DNA from: Mesonia profundi
GTDB taxonomy: Bacteria > Bacteroidota > Bacteroidia > Flavobacteriales > Flavobacteriaceae
Direction: 5' to 3'
Length of the DNA stretch: 64,000 nucleotides
Assembly: GCF_031085155.1 (NCBI RefSeq)
Contig: NZ_JAVHUL010000009.1
Location: 1-64,000 of the forward strand
In this document: piece by piece, positions 44,570 through 54,500 of the stretch
Layout of the letters: every line of letters begins with the position of its first letter
Position numbering within the stretch: position 1 is the first letter of the stretch
The notes under the pieces: model-generated
Seen by the model: only the letters and a program-made list of their open reading frames with translations
What the model was told of the DNA's origin: nothing
Databases searched by the model: none
Translations under genes and position numbers: made by a program

Positions 44570-44953
44570 ATGATGATACAAACAGTAAAAGAATATAATG
44601 CAATCGTTGAACGTGTTGATTCCCTTTTAGAAAATTCAGATAACATTGAAAATAAGGAGGCAAAGGCTTATATTGAATTAAATTTACTGTCAGATCTTGT
44701 GGCAGATTATGAAGAACGTACCTACCCTGTAAATAAACCTTCACTTGTGGAAGTGATTAAATTACGGATGGCAGAAATGAATTTAAATCAAAAACGCTTA
44801 TCAGAACTTTTGGGCGTAAGCCTGCCTGACCGTTAGGTAGGTACTTCGCGTATTAGCGAATATTTAAGTGGTAAAAGTGAACCGCCTTTAAAAATAGCTC
44901 GAGAGATAAGCGTAAAACTAAATATTGAAGCTGCCATTGTCTTGGGAGTTTAG
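44570..44953 (+). pseudogene. Orphan HigA-like antitoxin gene interrupted by a 21-bp palindromic insert
   Basis: Reading from the ATG gives an antitoxin like the intact higA at 32640 up to LSELLGVS, then LPDR and a TAG at 44834-44836. The same frame resumes after the stop with TSRISEYLSGKSEPPLKIARE and ends at a normal stop (44951-44953). Taking out the 21 bp 44822-44842 gives the typical HTH LLGVSTSRISEYLSGK, so the gene was intact before. No higB lies upstream; it is an orphan. As it stands it encodes a truncated product without the full HTH. Confidence 0.8.
44822..44842. repeat. Inserted palindromic element G (inside higA-like gene)
   Basis: CTGCCTGACCGTTAGGTAGGT, an imperfect palindrome around its centre. 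It aligns with CCTGTCTGCCGACAGGTAGG at 48221 with one gap (CCTGNCTG-CCGNN-AGGTAGGTAC). The exact borders can shift by a base or two because flanking C and T agree with the element. Confidence 0.7.
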
Positions 44954-44995
44954 CTAGCAATTCTTCCTATTAAAAATAATAATTATCTTAAACAC

Positions 44996-45029
44996 AAACC
45001 TCTTTACATGCAAAGAGGTTTTACTTTTT
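44996..45029 (+). terminator. Intrinsic terminator after the higA-like pseudogene
   Basis: 10-bp stem AAACCTCTTT (44996-45005) / AAAGAGGTTT (45012-45021), loop ACATGC, then a short T-run. Confidence 0.8.
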
Positions 45030-45088
45030 GAAAAATATTCAATTTCACTTATTTTAACTATATTTAGGAGCTTCTAATACGCAAGCTT

Positions 45089-48000
45089 TTGGTTAAAAAA
45101 TTACTCTTTTTATTCTTATTTACACAAATTCTCTGTGTTTCTGCACAAGAGCCAGAAGAAAGTGATACGCTCTACATCAATTATTTAGGGCAAGAGAAAG
45201 GCTTGCTTCAACTCAACTCCAAAGCGATTGTCATCGATAGCTTGGGGTTTCTATGGGTAGGCACCGAAGATGGCCTGCATAAGTTTGATGGCTACGGGTT
45301 TAGTCCGCATGTTCACGATCCTAATGATGATAACTCTATTAAAGATGATCATATTAGAGGCTTACTTGCTTTAAAAGACACGATTTTTATCGCTTCCAAT
45401 TCAGAAGGGATTTTAGGATATCAACTTTCTCAAGAGAAGTATTTTTCTATTCCTATTTCTAAACATTTATTGGATGAAAAAATAGCCTATAATGCGTTTT
45501 TGCTAGATAAAAGTAAGGTTCTCTTCAGCCTAAAAAATAATTTTGTCATTTACGACTTAGTTTCTAGAAAAGCTCAAGTCTATCAACTTCCTAAAAAAAA
45601 TAAGGAAACTTTCATCCAGTCGGTGGTAAGACTAGAGAATGAGAAGTACTTACTGGGAACTTCAGAAAGTGGTTTGTTGCAATTCAATCTGCAAGAAAAA
45701 AACCTCGAGGTATTTCCCCTTTTTCAGGATACGAATGTAAAGAGCTTGCTGCAGATTGAGAACCGGTTATTTGTAGGAACAAAAGATGGTTTTTCTATTG
45801 TTTCTCCTGAGAATAAGATAGAAAAAGAAGTGTCGATTCCTGAGGTGAAATGTTTTTATCACTTTTCTGAAAACGAGTTATTGATAGGCACAGAAACCGG
45901 ACTCTATACCTACCACCTAACAAGTGAGAAAGCAAAAAAACTGATTTTAAAAACGGATACCAAGAAGATTTACGGGAATGTAGGTATTAATGATATTATA
46001 GGCGATGATAAAGGAAACTTGTGGATGGGTACCGAAGGGGAAGGGGTGATTTACTACAATCAATATCAGAAGAAATTTAATACTTTAAAAATCAGGTTAA
46101 AGGAATATCCTAACCATGAAAATATAAGTCCGTTCCAATTTTTGGCTCAGGATGATGATTTATGGATTGGAACAGAGCTGGGAATGGTTAAATACACAGA
46201 GGCAACGCAAGAATTTAAATTGTATGAGCAAGCAAAAAAGAATCTCATTTATACCATCCGTAAAGATAAAGAAGGTCGCATTTGGGCGGGAGGATTCGAT
46301 GCGGGGCTTCTGAAATATAATCCCGAAACTGATTCTTTTCAGCAATATCTACATGATAAAAATAATAGGAAGTCCATTTCTAATAATGATGTGATTGAAA
46401 TCATCCCAATCGATAGTCAGACGTTATGGGTATGCACATGGACGGGAGGAATCAATGAATTTAATATGGAAACGGAAGCGTTTAAGCCTTTATTAATTAA
46501 GGGCCAAGTGTTAAATAGAGCAAGGATTGCCTATCAAGATTCCCAAGGCTTTTATTGGTTGGGAACTGATGAAGGTCTCTTTAAGTTAAAAGGAAAAAAG
46601 CTAATGGCCATCTTTTCTAAAGAGCAAGAGGGAGATAAAAGGCTTATCAATGATCGAATTTTTGCCATCACAGAAGATAATAACCAAAATATTTGGGTGG
46701 GAACTGCTGCAGGAATTTCTATGATTCAGAAAGGTGAAAAATCTATGGCTCATTACGGAAAGCAAAAAGGTCTCCCCAATGATTTTATCTACAGCTTAAT
46801 GGTAGATGATGAAAATCAATTGTGGATGGGAACCAATTATGGCGTCTCCGTTTTTAATCAGGAAACGAAAAGCTTTAGAAACTTTACGGAAAAAGACGGA
46901 CTCCAAAACAACGAGTTTAACGGAAAAGCTGGCTATGAAGATGAAAATGGAAATTTTTACCTTGGCGGAATGCGAGGTATTAATATTTTTAACCCTAAGG
47001 ATATTGAAGAAAACCCTTATTTACCCGATGTCTATATTCATCAAATAGATTTGTTTAATCAACCCATTAAAGCCAATGAACTCTATGAAGATCATCTTTT
47101 CTTTAAAAGTAAGGAGAACGTATTAACGCTTAATTATACCAGCCTGAACTTTTTAAATCCCGAAAAAATAAATTATAAATATATCTTAGAAGGCTTTGAT
47201 AAAGATTGGCGAAGTGTAACCCAAGAAAAGAGCACCACCTACACCAATTTACCTCCGGGAGAATACATCTTTAGAGTGACTTCTACCAATGATGTGGGGA
47301 AATGGAGTGAAAACTGCGATGAGTTAAAAATAACCATTGTCCCGCCTTGGTATCAAACAACTTGGTTTAAGATTCTTGGGATTGTAGTGATTATTTTATT
47401 GTTGATGCTGTTTTATTACACCAAAACAAGAAAGCTGAAAAAGGATAAATTAGTCTTAGAAGATAGGGTAAGAGAGCGGACCTTGAGCTTAAAAAACTCT
47501 AATTCAAAATTACAAATCTCTTATGCAGATCTAGAAGAGAAGAATAACAACATTCAGTTTTTAATGAAAGAACTAGATCATCGCGTGAAAAATAACCTTC
47601 AAATTGTTTCTAGTTTTTTGAATATTCAGGCGAATAGTGTGACAAGTGATAAAGCTAAAGAAATACTTTTTGTGGCAAAAAATAGAATCTCTTCTATTTC
47701 CATTATTCAAGACTTATTATCTAATGAACACGAAGAGTTTATTCTTCCTGATTTCATTAAAAAATTTACCGAAAAAATTCTAACTTTATTGGGAAATGAA
47801 TCCGAAAGAAAGTTTATGGTTATATATGAGTTAGAGGAGAACACTCCTGCTGTTTCCATAAATAGTGTATTGATTGGACTTATCTTAAACGAACTAATTA
47901 CGAACGTGTATAAATATGCCTTTCCCTCTTATGAAGATAAAAATAAGGTAATCATAGATTGTCAATTTAAAGGTGCTAGTATTCAGCTAAAGGTAAAAGA

Positions 48001-48145
48001 TAATGGAAAAGGTTTCTCTACAAAAGATAAGTCTTCTTCTTCGTTAGGTTTAGAAATTGTAGGTGAAATGGTAGATCAATTAAACGGAAGTATAGACATA
48101 AAGTCATCAAATGGAGTTCAAATTCTAATTCTTATACCAATTTAA
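45089..48145 (+). CDS. Two-component propeller sensor histidine kinase (HisKA_2 type)
   Basis: 1018 aa. Signal peptide (about 1-19), then roughly 700 residues of beta-propeller repeats (LWVGTEDGL, LWMGTEGEG, IWAGGFDAG, LWVCTWTGG, IWVGTAAGI, LWMGTNYGV), a Y_Y_Y domain (YKYILEGFDKDW), a transmembrane helix (WFKILGIVVIILLLML) and a cytoplasmic kinase. The phosphoacceptor is His831 in ELDHRVKNNLQIVSS, the HisKA_2 form, followed by an HATPase (NELITNVYKYAF, VKDNGKGF). It has no fused receiver or HTH, unlike hybrid HTCS sensors. Start is a TTG at 45089: upstream stop at 45065, and the signal peptide begins there. A near box TATATTTA (about 45058) is upstream. Confidence 0.9.
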   Translation: MVKKLLFLFLFTQILCVSAQEPEESDTLYINYLGQEKGLLQLNSKAIVIDSLGFLWVGTEDGLHKFDGYGFSPHVHDPNDDNSIKDDHIRGLLALKDTIFIASNSEGILGYQLSQEKYFSIPISKHLLDEKIAYNAFLLDKSKVLFSLKNNFVIYDLVSRKAQVYQLPKKNKETFIQSVVRLENEKYLLGTSESGLLQFNLQEKNLEVFPLFQDTNVKSLLQIENRLFVGTKDGFSIVSPENKIEKEVSIPEVKCFYHFSENELLIGTETGLYTYHLTSEKAKKLILKTDTKKIYGNVGINDIIGDDKGNLWMGTEGEGVIYYNQYQKKFNTLKIRLKEYPNHENISPFQFLAQDDDLWIGTELGMVKYTEATQEFKLYEQAKKNLIYTIRKDKEGRIWAGGFDAGLLKYNPETDSFQQYLHDKNNRKSISNNDVIEIIPIDSQTLWVCTWTGGINEFNMETEAFKPLLIKGQVLNRARIAYQDSQGFYWLGTDEGLFKLKGKKLMAIFSKEQEGDKRLINDRIFAITEDNNQNIWVGTAAGISMIQKGEKSMAHYGKQKGLPNDFIYSLMVDDENQLWMGTNYGVSVFNQETKSFRNFTEKDGLQNNEFNGKAGYEDENGNFYLGGMRGINIFNPKDIEENPYLPDVYIHQIDLFNQPIKANELYEDHLFFKSKENVLTLNYTSLNFLNPEKINYKYILEGFDKDWRSVTQEKSTTYTNLPPGEYIFRVTSTNDVGKWSENCDELKITIVPPWYQTTWFKILGIVVIILLLMLFYYTKTRKLKKDKLVLEDRVRERTLSLKNSNSKLQISYADLEEKNNNIQFLMKELDHRVKNNLQIVSSFLNIQANSVTSDKAKEILFVAKNRISSISIIQDLLSNEHEEFILPDFIKKFTEKILTLLGNESERKFMVIYELEENTPAVSINSVLIGLILNELITNVYKYAFPSYEDKNKVIIDCQFKGASIQLKVKDNGKGFSTKDKSSSSLGLEIVGEMVDQLNGSIDIKSSNGVQILILIPI

Positions 48146-48334
48146 ATTCGCAATGTCGTATTAAGAAATTGAATTATTTTATGCTTAATTGAAATTAAAA
48201 ATGAGTAGTATAGGCTTTGTCCTGTCTGCCGACAGGTAGGTACGCTAATAAATTTTAGTAAAGAGTAAACATAAAGAAAACGATTTAATTGCGACATTAT
48301 CTGTTTAATTTAGTAATAACCCTTATAACTAACT
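48146..48334. other. Gap between sensor kinase and response regulator, with palindromic element H
   Basis: 189 bp. Element CCTGTCTGCCGACAGGTAGG occupies 48221-48240 (CCTGTC/GACAGG perfect). Short AATGTCG (48152-48158) and CGACATT (48292-48298) flank it. The two genes are thus not tightly coupled. Confidence 0.5.
48221..48244. repeat. Palindromic element H (same family as G)
   Basis: CCTGTC-TGCC-GACAGG with the TAGGTAC tail; shares the CCTGNCTG...CCG...AGGTAGGTAC pattern with the insert at 44822. Confidence 0.65.
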
Positions 48335-48952
48335 ATGACCAAACGTATTTTATTTATAGAAGACGAATTTTTAATCGCAAAAGACATTCAGCTTTTGTTA
48401 CAAAAAAATGAAAAATATCAAGTGGATGTTGCGAAAACTCCTCGTAAAGCCTTGGAGTTATATCAAGCTCATGAGTATCATTTAATCATATCAGATATTA
48501 ATTTGCAATGTGAGAAAGATGGGATTGAAGTCGTAAAAGGTTTAAAAGAGATACGAACGCTCCCTGTAATTTATTTGACTGCGTATAAAGAAGCGTCTTT
48601 TTTAGAACGCGCCAAAGAAACGATGCCATTTGCCTACTTGTTAAAACCTTTTCAAGAGGAACAATTAAAAGTGACGATTCAATTATCGCTATTAAACTAT
48701 CAAAATACGATAGAAGGAAAGCAAGAAGATATTGAAAATACCAAGAAAATAGAAAACCTAACGACTAGAGAAAAAGAGGTCTTGATTACTTTAGCTACTG
48801 GGAAAACGAGTAAAGAAATTGCCGATACCTTATGTGTTTCTTACCATACCGTAGAAAAGCACAAGAAAAACATTAAAGAAAAACTAGGTTTTCATACCAT
48901 AGGCGAATTGGTGAAATTTACTTTTTCTTCTAAATTATATAAAGTCTATTAG
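48335..48952 (+). CDS. LuxR-type response regulator
   Basis: 205 aa: receiver domain (about 1-120) with phosphoacceptor Asp54 in LIISDINLQ, Thr in VIYLTAYKE and Lys in YLLKPFQEE; then a LuxR/GerE HTH (about 138-200, LTTREKEVLITLATGKTSKEIADTLCVSYHTVEKHKKNI). It most likely takes phosphate from the kinase 45089-48145, as both lie in the same direction. Its stop overlaps the convergent S10 peptidase stop by 4 nt. Confidence 0.95.
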   Translation: MTKRILFIEDEFLIAKDIQLLLQKNEKYQVDVAKTPRKALELYQAHEYHLIISDINLQCEKDGIEVVKGLKEIRTLPVIYLTAYKEASFLERAKETMPFAYLLKPFQEEQLKVTIQLSLLNYQNTIEGKQEDIENTKKIENLTTREKEVLITLATGKTSKEIADTLCVSYHTVEKHKKNIKEKLGFHTIGELVKFTFSSKLYKVY

Positions 48953-50436
48953 TACTTGGCCGTTTTGTTTTGTTGATTGGTTTGTTTTAAAAATTCTCTG
49001 AGATCGTTATTTGACGTTTTTAAATCCGCTTGACGGAGATACATCATATGTCCGCTATGATACGTCTTAAACTGCATTCTGTCTTTTAACTGTCCGCTTG
49101 GATCAATTTGACTCATCGAATATTTGGAGTGAAAATACGTGGTAGCACCGTCAAAATAACCCGTTTGGAAAAGAATATTTAAGTAAGGATTTTCTGCCAT
49201 CGCTTTTCTCAATTGCTCACGGGTGTTATTGCCGCGGTTATCCCAAGGATGTACGGGCCCAAACATATTGTATTTTAAATCGGTTTTAAAGTTGAGGTGC
49301 TCTCGCATATAATAGTTAATGGCTGGCGTAAAAGAATGCAACCACGAAGTAAGCTCTGGACTGTAATCTGGGCGGTTTCCAGCTAATTTTCTATCGATTC
49401 CTAGGTAGCGAGAATCTAATCTACCAATGGTATTCCCCGATTTATCTCTGAGCAACTCTTTCCAAAAAACCGATGAAGGAAGGTCTAAATTATGTTGAAG
49501 AATCACTTTTTTAGAGATACCAGTATAAGTGGCCATTTGCGTGGCCATTTTTTCCTTTTCGGAAGCCGAGAGAAGAGAACCTTTGGCTAAAGCCGGAAGT
49601 AATACATCTAAAGCATAGGTTTCTATTTGAGGTAAAATGTTCTCTAATTCTTTCTGCTGAAACTCTGGAGATAAAGCTTTATGGTACCAAGCTGCGGCTG
49701 TAAAATAAGGTAAGAATAGGGAAGAGGATAAGGCGGTGTCTGCATCGAAGCTAAGGTAATCTGCCGGGGACACTAAAATAACGCCGTTAAGGTACATCCA
49801 TTGTTGCTCTTGTAATGCGAGGGCAAGACCAGAAACTCGGGTTCCGCCATAGCTTTCTCCAATAAGGTATTTCGGCGAAAGCCAAAGATTGTTTCTGCTT
49901 ACAAAATTCTCTAACCAAGCCGCTAGGTATTTGATATCTGCATTAATCCCAAAAAACAAGTCTCTGTTGGGCTCTTTATCATCTACTTTTAAGGTTCTTG
50001 AATATCCTGTATTTACCGGGTTGACATATAAAATATCGGCTACATCTAAAATGGAGTGGGGGTTATCTTTTAAACCATAAGGTTGCACGGGATAACCTTC
50101 ATCGCTAATATTTAAAATTTTAGGTCCGGTATAAGCGATATGCATCCAAGCCGACGCAGAACCAGGACCACCATTAAAAGAAATGACTAAAGGTCTTTTC
50201 CCGTCTTCTTTCTGATTCTTTTTCTTATATAAAGTATAGTGCAATGTGGCCATTGCTTTATTGTCGCTGTTCCAAACAGGTTGCATCCCGGTCGTTGCTG
50301 TGTAATCTAAGCTAGAACCATTGATTTTAGCAGTATGCTGTGTAGTTATAGTGGTGTCAATAGGAATCTTGATCTCTTGAGCGAAAGTTGTAAAGGAGAA
50401 AAGAATGAATAAAAGAGCAAAGGTTTTGAGATGCAT
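48949..50436 (-). CDS. Exported S10-family serine carboxypeptidase-like peptidase
   Basis: 496 aa. A signal peptide (1-19, ending TTFA-Q) is followed by an alpha/beta-hydrolase fold. The oxyanion region NGGPGSASAW precedes the nucleophile Ser195 in GESYGG. The Asp is in TGYFDGATT and the His in YHSGHMMY. This places it with peptidase S10, which removes C-terminal residues at acidic pH. Predicted periplasmic or secreted. The start at 50436 gives the signal peptide; a further in-frame ATG upstream is less likely. It has no neighbour on its strand. Confidence 0.92.
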   Translation of the reverse strand: MHLKTFALLFILFSFTTFAQEIKIPIDTTITTQHTAKINGSSLDYTATTGMQPVWNSDNKAMATLHYTLYKKKNQKEDGKRPLVISFNGGPGSASAWMHIAYTGPKILNISDEGYPVQPYGLKDNPHSILDVADILYVNPVNTGYSRTLKVDDKEPNRDLFFGINADIKYLAAWLENFVSRNNLWLSPKYLIGESYGGTRVSGLALALQEQQWMYLNGVILVSPADYLSFDADTALSSSLFLPYFTAAAWYHKALSPEFQQKELENILPQIETYALDVLLPALAKGSLLSASEKEKMATQMATYTGISKKVILQHNLDLPSSVFWKELLRDKSGNTIGRLDSRYLGIDRKLAGNRPDYSPELTSWLHSFTPAINYYMREHLNFKTDLKYNMFGPVHPWDNRGNNTREQLRKAMAENPYLNILFQTGYFDGATTYFHSKYSMSQIDPSGQLKDRMQFKTYHSGHMMYLRQADLKTSNNDLREFLKQTNQQNKTAKY

Positions 50437-50520
50437 AATGCGATAGGTTTGAAGTTTAAAAACCTTAAAAATAATCAATTATAAATAGTTAAAAGGATGC
50501 AAATTGATATATTATTAACG

Positions 50521-50537
50521 CTTGTAAAAATTACAAG
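50521..50537. promoter_or_regulatory. Operator-like palindrome before yqaE-like gene
   Basis: Perfect inverted repeat CTTGTAA-AAA-TTACAAG, 33 nt before the ATG at 50571 and in the divergent region shared with the S10 peptidase. Confidence 0.4.
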
Positions 50538-50570
50538 TCCTACCTTATCGATCAACCTAAACCAAAAACT

Positions 50571-50723
50571 ATGTCATTACTTACTATTATTTTAAATATT
50601 TTATTACCACCATTGGCTGTATTTTTAAAACACGGCTTAGGAACTGAGTTTCTTATCAGTTTACTTTTAACTCTTGTGGGATGGTTACCAGGTGTGATTT
50701 ACGCCTTTTATGTAAATAGCTAA
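50571..50723 (+). CDS. YqaE/Pmp3 family small membrane protein
   Basis: 50 aa, too short for most ORF calls. It has two hydrophobic helices: TIILNILLPPLAVFLKHG and LISLLLTLVGWLPGVIYAFY, with the PPLAVFL and GW.PG.I.A motifs of the Pmp3/YqaE family (stress-induced membrane proteins in bacteria, plants and yeast). They are thought to influence membrane potential; the function here is inferred from the family. A good terminator follows at 50753. Confidence 0.85.
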   Translation: MSLLTIILNILLPPLAVFLKHGLGTEFLISLLLTLVGWLPGVIYAFYVNS

Positions 50724-50752
50724 TCCTCATACAGGATTCAATTGAAGGAATT

Positions 50753-50782
50753 CCGTCTGTACCCAAACAGGCGGTTTTTTTT
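50753..50782 (+). terminator. Intrinsic terminator after the yqaE-like gene
   Basis: Stem CCGTCTGT (50753-50760) / ACAGGCGG (50767-50774) with one G-U pair, loop ACCCAA, tail of eight T. Confidence 0.88.
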
Positions 50783-50893
50783 ATACTATATTTCAATCAT
50801 CAGGCTATTAAGAATCAAGTCTGATGTCTTTTAATGCCTGCACCAATGGAATGGGTGAGTAGGTCTTATATCTTAGTCGGACACGACTATTTC

Positions 50894-51445
50894 TCAATCT
50901 TCTTTACGCTTTATGTGCTCTATATTCTTTCGAATCTTGTAGATGTTCTTTTTTTGCTCTTGATTGTCACTAGCCATATCATCTATATAGCTATAGATTT
51001 GGTTGACTGCAATTTTATTCTTCCTAATTTGATCTCTCAGTTCTACTTTTTCAAACATTTCAAAAGCAACTCTTTTTAAAAGAGGTTTTAATTTTTCTGA
51101 AAGCGAATCCATATGTTTTTTTAACACATAACCCGATGTTCCCGCAAGAATCGTATTCTCTGCCACGGCTTCATCTTCTATAGACCCAGTGATAAAAATA
51201 AAGGGAATACTTTCATCTGTTTCTTTGGTGATATGTAGAATGTCTAAGCCTGTACAAGTGGGTAAGTCATAGTCTGAGAGCACTACATCTGGAATAAAAT
51301 CCTGAAGTGCTTGCGTCGTATTTTCCAGATTATCGACTATTTTTAACTCAAAATTTTCTATAATTTTTTGGAGATGAAGCTTAATCAATTCAGCATCCTC
51401 TTTAGCACCTTCCACCATTAAAATTCTTAGCTTGGTAGTAATCAT
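50894..51445 (-). CDS. Single-domain response regulator
   Basis: 183 aa: a receiver domain (about 5-125) with Asp58 in DVVLSDYDLP, Thr in IPFIFITGS and Lys in YVLKKHM, followed by a short helical tail. The first acidic pair is altered: VEGAKED has Gly where Asp is usual, though Glu12 and Asp17 remain. No output domain; it probably relays phosphate to or from the big CheB-CheR-PAS kinase 129 bp upstream on the same strand. Confidence 0.88.
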   Translation of the reverse strand: MITTKLRILMVEGAKEDAELIKLHLQKIIENFELKIVDNLENTTQALQDFIPDVVLSDYDLPTCTGLDILHITKETDESIPFIFITGSIEDEAVAENTILAGTSGYVLKKHMDSLSEKLKPLLKRVAFEMFEKVELRDQIRKNKIAVNQIYSYIDDMASDNQEQKKNIYKIRKNIEHIKRKED

Positions 51446-51574
51446 AAATCCAATCTTGTTAAAGATAATATTCGATAGAAAACAGTAGTATCCTGCGCAA
51501 AGGTAGTGAAGAAAGTCTTTTTATGCGCTACAATTATTGATCACTCTTATATGTTGAAGAAGATAAATGTTTTC

Positions 51575-54500
51575 TTACTTCGCTTTTAGTTTAAAGTAAA
51601 ACGTACTACCTACGCCCACTTGAGATTCTACCCAAAGGCTTCCTTTATGTAAGGCTACAATTTTTTCTACGTGGGCTAAGCCTACACCGGTTCCTTCATA
51701 TTTCTCTTGTGTAGGAACACGGTTAAAAATGGTAAAGATATTCTTTTGATCTTCTTGTGAAATACCAATCCCGTTATCCATAATGGAGAAGATGTAGTAA
51801 TTTCCTTCCTTAAAGGCAGAGATTCTAATTTCGGGTTCTTTGTCTTTTGCTTTGTACTTAAGAGAATTGCTAATTAAATTTTGAAACAACAAACGGAGTT
51901 CTACCTCATAACCTTTGATTTTCGGAAGATTTCCTGCAAAAATTTTGGCGTGCGTTTCTTTAATTCTTTTCCCTAAATCATATTTAACAATTTCAACAAT
52001 TTCTTGGGTGTCTACCCATTGTTTTTTAGTGCCTCTTCCTATTCTAGAATGTTCTAATAAGGCTTTTATTTGTTGCGAAAGCCTATCAGATGCTTGGTCG
52101 ATATAAGAGATGTATTCTCGGCCTTTATCATCTAACCGGTCTCCGTATATTTTTCCTAGAATATCGCTACCAAATTTAATGGTAGATAAGGGTTCTTGTA
52201 AATCGTGAGAACAAATGGACACGAATTGCTCTAAATCTTTATTGGCACGCTCTAAATCTGCCTTTTGCTTGTTTAGCTTCTTCTGAGCCTCTTTTAATTC
52301 AGAAACATCTACACACGTAAAACGATTGCTTATTCCGTTTCCATGTTCATCCAGCTCCACCGTAGAACTCATCATGATAGGAATAATAAGCCCATCTTTG
52401 GTAAGCATTTCTAGTTCAATATTTTTTAATTCTCCTTTTTCTTGAAAGACCTTCCCCAGTTTTAATGCTTTTAATTGTGCCTCATCTTCATAAAGATCAT
52501 ACATATTAGACCCAATAATCTCTTCTTTAGAATCATAGCCTAAACGTTCTATCGCTTCTAAATTACACTGAACGATTTTGGAGGTTTTAGGGTTGACACT
52601 AAAGTGCATCACAGGATCTTCTTCGTAAAAAGACTTGAATCTTTTTTCGCTTGCCACTAACTTATCTTTAGCATCTTGCAGGGATTCAATATCTACAAAA
52701 GTAATTACGATGCCTTCTGGAATATCATGAGAGTTGATAAATGCAGAAATACGTTGTAAGTAGTTTTTTCCTTCTTTAGAGACAATATTTCTTTGCATGG
52801 TCTTCCCGGTTTTAAGCACTTTCTTACACCGGTTAATCAAAGTGTTTCTTCTATGAAGACCAAAACTAGTCGTGAAGTTATCAATAGGTCTTCCCACATC
52901 TGAATTGATAAGACTAAAATGCTTCTGAATTGCCGGCGTAAATTTTCTTATTTTTAAATCCTTGTCGAGAAAAATAGTACCTATTTCGGTACTCTCTAAA
53001 AGATTATTCATATCCGCGTTAAGCTCGGCCAAGTCTTCCATTTTTTGAACATTCTCGGCATTAACGGTATTTATCTCTTCATTTACGCTTTGTAGTTCTT
53101 CATTGGTACTTTGCAGCTCTTCATTGGAAGCTAAAAGTTCTTCATTCGCAGATTGTAATTCTTCATTGCTGGTTTCAATCTCTTCAAGCGAAGTTCTTAA
53201 CTCTTCTTTAGTTTTGTTTAATTCTGCTTCTAACTCATGGATATAATCTTTGTGTCTGCTCGAAGTGGTAAGGGTAGAGGCTTTATCAAATTTAGAGTAA
53301 TCTACTTTTTTCTCTATCAGAGTAATGGTAAAATTAAGCTCTGAATCTAATTCGTTTTCACGGAAGGGTTTTACGAAAATATTGAGCGCTTTTTTCTCTT
53401 CATTGTCATGATAGAAAGCATTCTTATACACAATCTCTTGATGCGTTTTAGCAGCTTTACGTACACTCGATAAAATGATTGGTTTTAACTCATCCCCAAG
53501 CATGTCTAATAGGTTAACCGAAAAACCTTGAGTAGGTAAGTTAGCGTATTTTCTAAATTCGCCTATGGCTTGTAAAATATTATAGTCTTCATCTATAAAA
53601 ACGCTTGCGCTTCCAAAATGATCTAAGACCGTTTGATTAAAGTTTTCTAAGAACCTTCTTTTTCTAGTATTCATTCTATTTGGCCTTTCTTGAACTCGTT
53701 GTTTTTTTAAAGGGTGAATTTGATTGGTAGAAGCCTTTAAGGTTTCGGTTTTTAGTCTTCGTCTAGGGGAGGTGTTTCTAAATATTTTCCACTTGCGGTT
53801 GATGGCTTCAAAATTCTCCCGATGTGTTTGAATGCTTTCACTGGTTCCTAAGACTAAAATCCCATCTTCTTCAAGTCCGTAATGAAGAACATTTAAAGCT
53901 TTTTGCTGAATACTTGGCTGAAAATAAATCAGTAAGTTTCTACATAAAACCATGTTCATATTGCTAAAAGGCGGATTCTTAATGATATTGTGTTTAGAGA
54001 AAATAATCATTTTGCGAAGTTTCTCTATGACTTGATATCCGCTAGGAGTCGTAGAAAAATATTTTTGGAGCAAAAAAGGTTCTATTTCTGCAACACTGCT
54101 TTCGTTATAGGTGGCGTTGCTGCCTATGTTAAGGTGATCTTCGGCAATATCTGTAGCGAAAATTTTAACCTCTATATTTTTTTCTTGATTTTCTAACTCT
54201 TCCTGGATAAGTATGGCTAGAGAGTAAGCTTCTTCTCCTGTGCTGCAAGCCACGTCCCAAATTTTCAGGGTTTCTCCTTCGTCAATTTTTGCAACTAACT
54301 CAGGAATTACCTGCTCTCTCAATACTTCCCATACTTCAGTATCTCTAAAAAATTTCGTAACTCCTATTAGAAACTCTCGTGCTAAACAATTGATTTCTTT
54401 CTCATCAGACTTTAAAAGAGTGAAATAGGCATCAAAAGAAGCGCATTTGCATACGTGTATTCTACGCAATAATCTTCTAGACAGCGTAGAGTATTTATAT

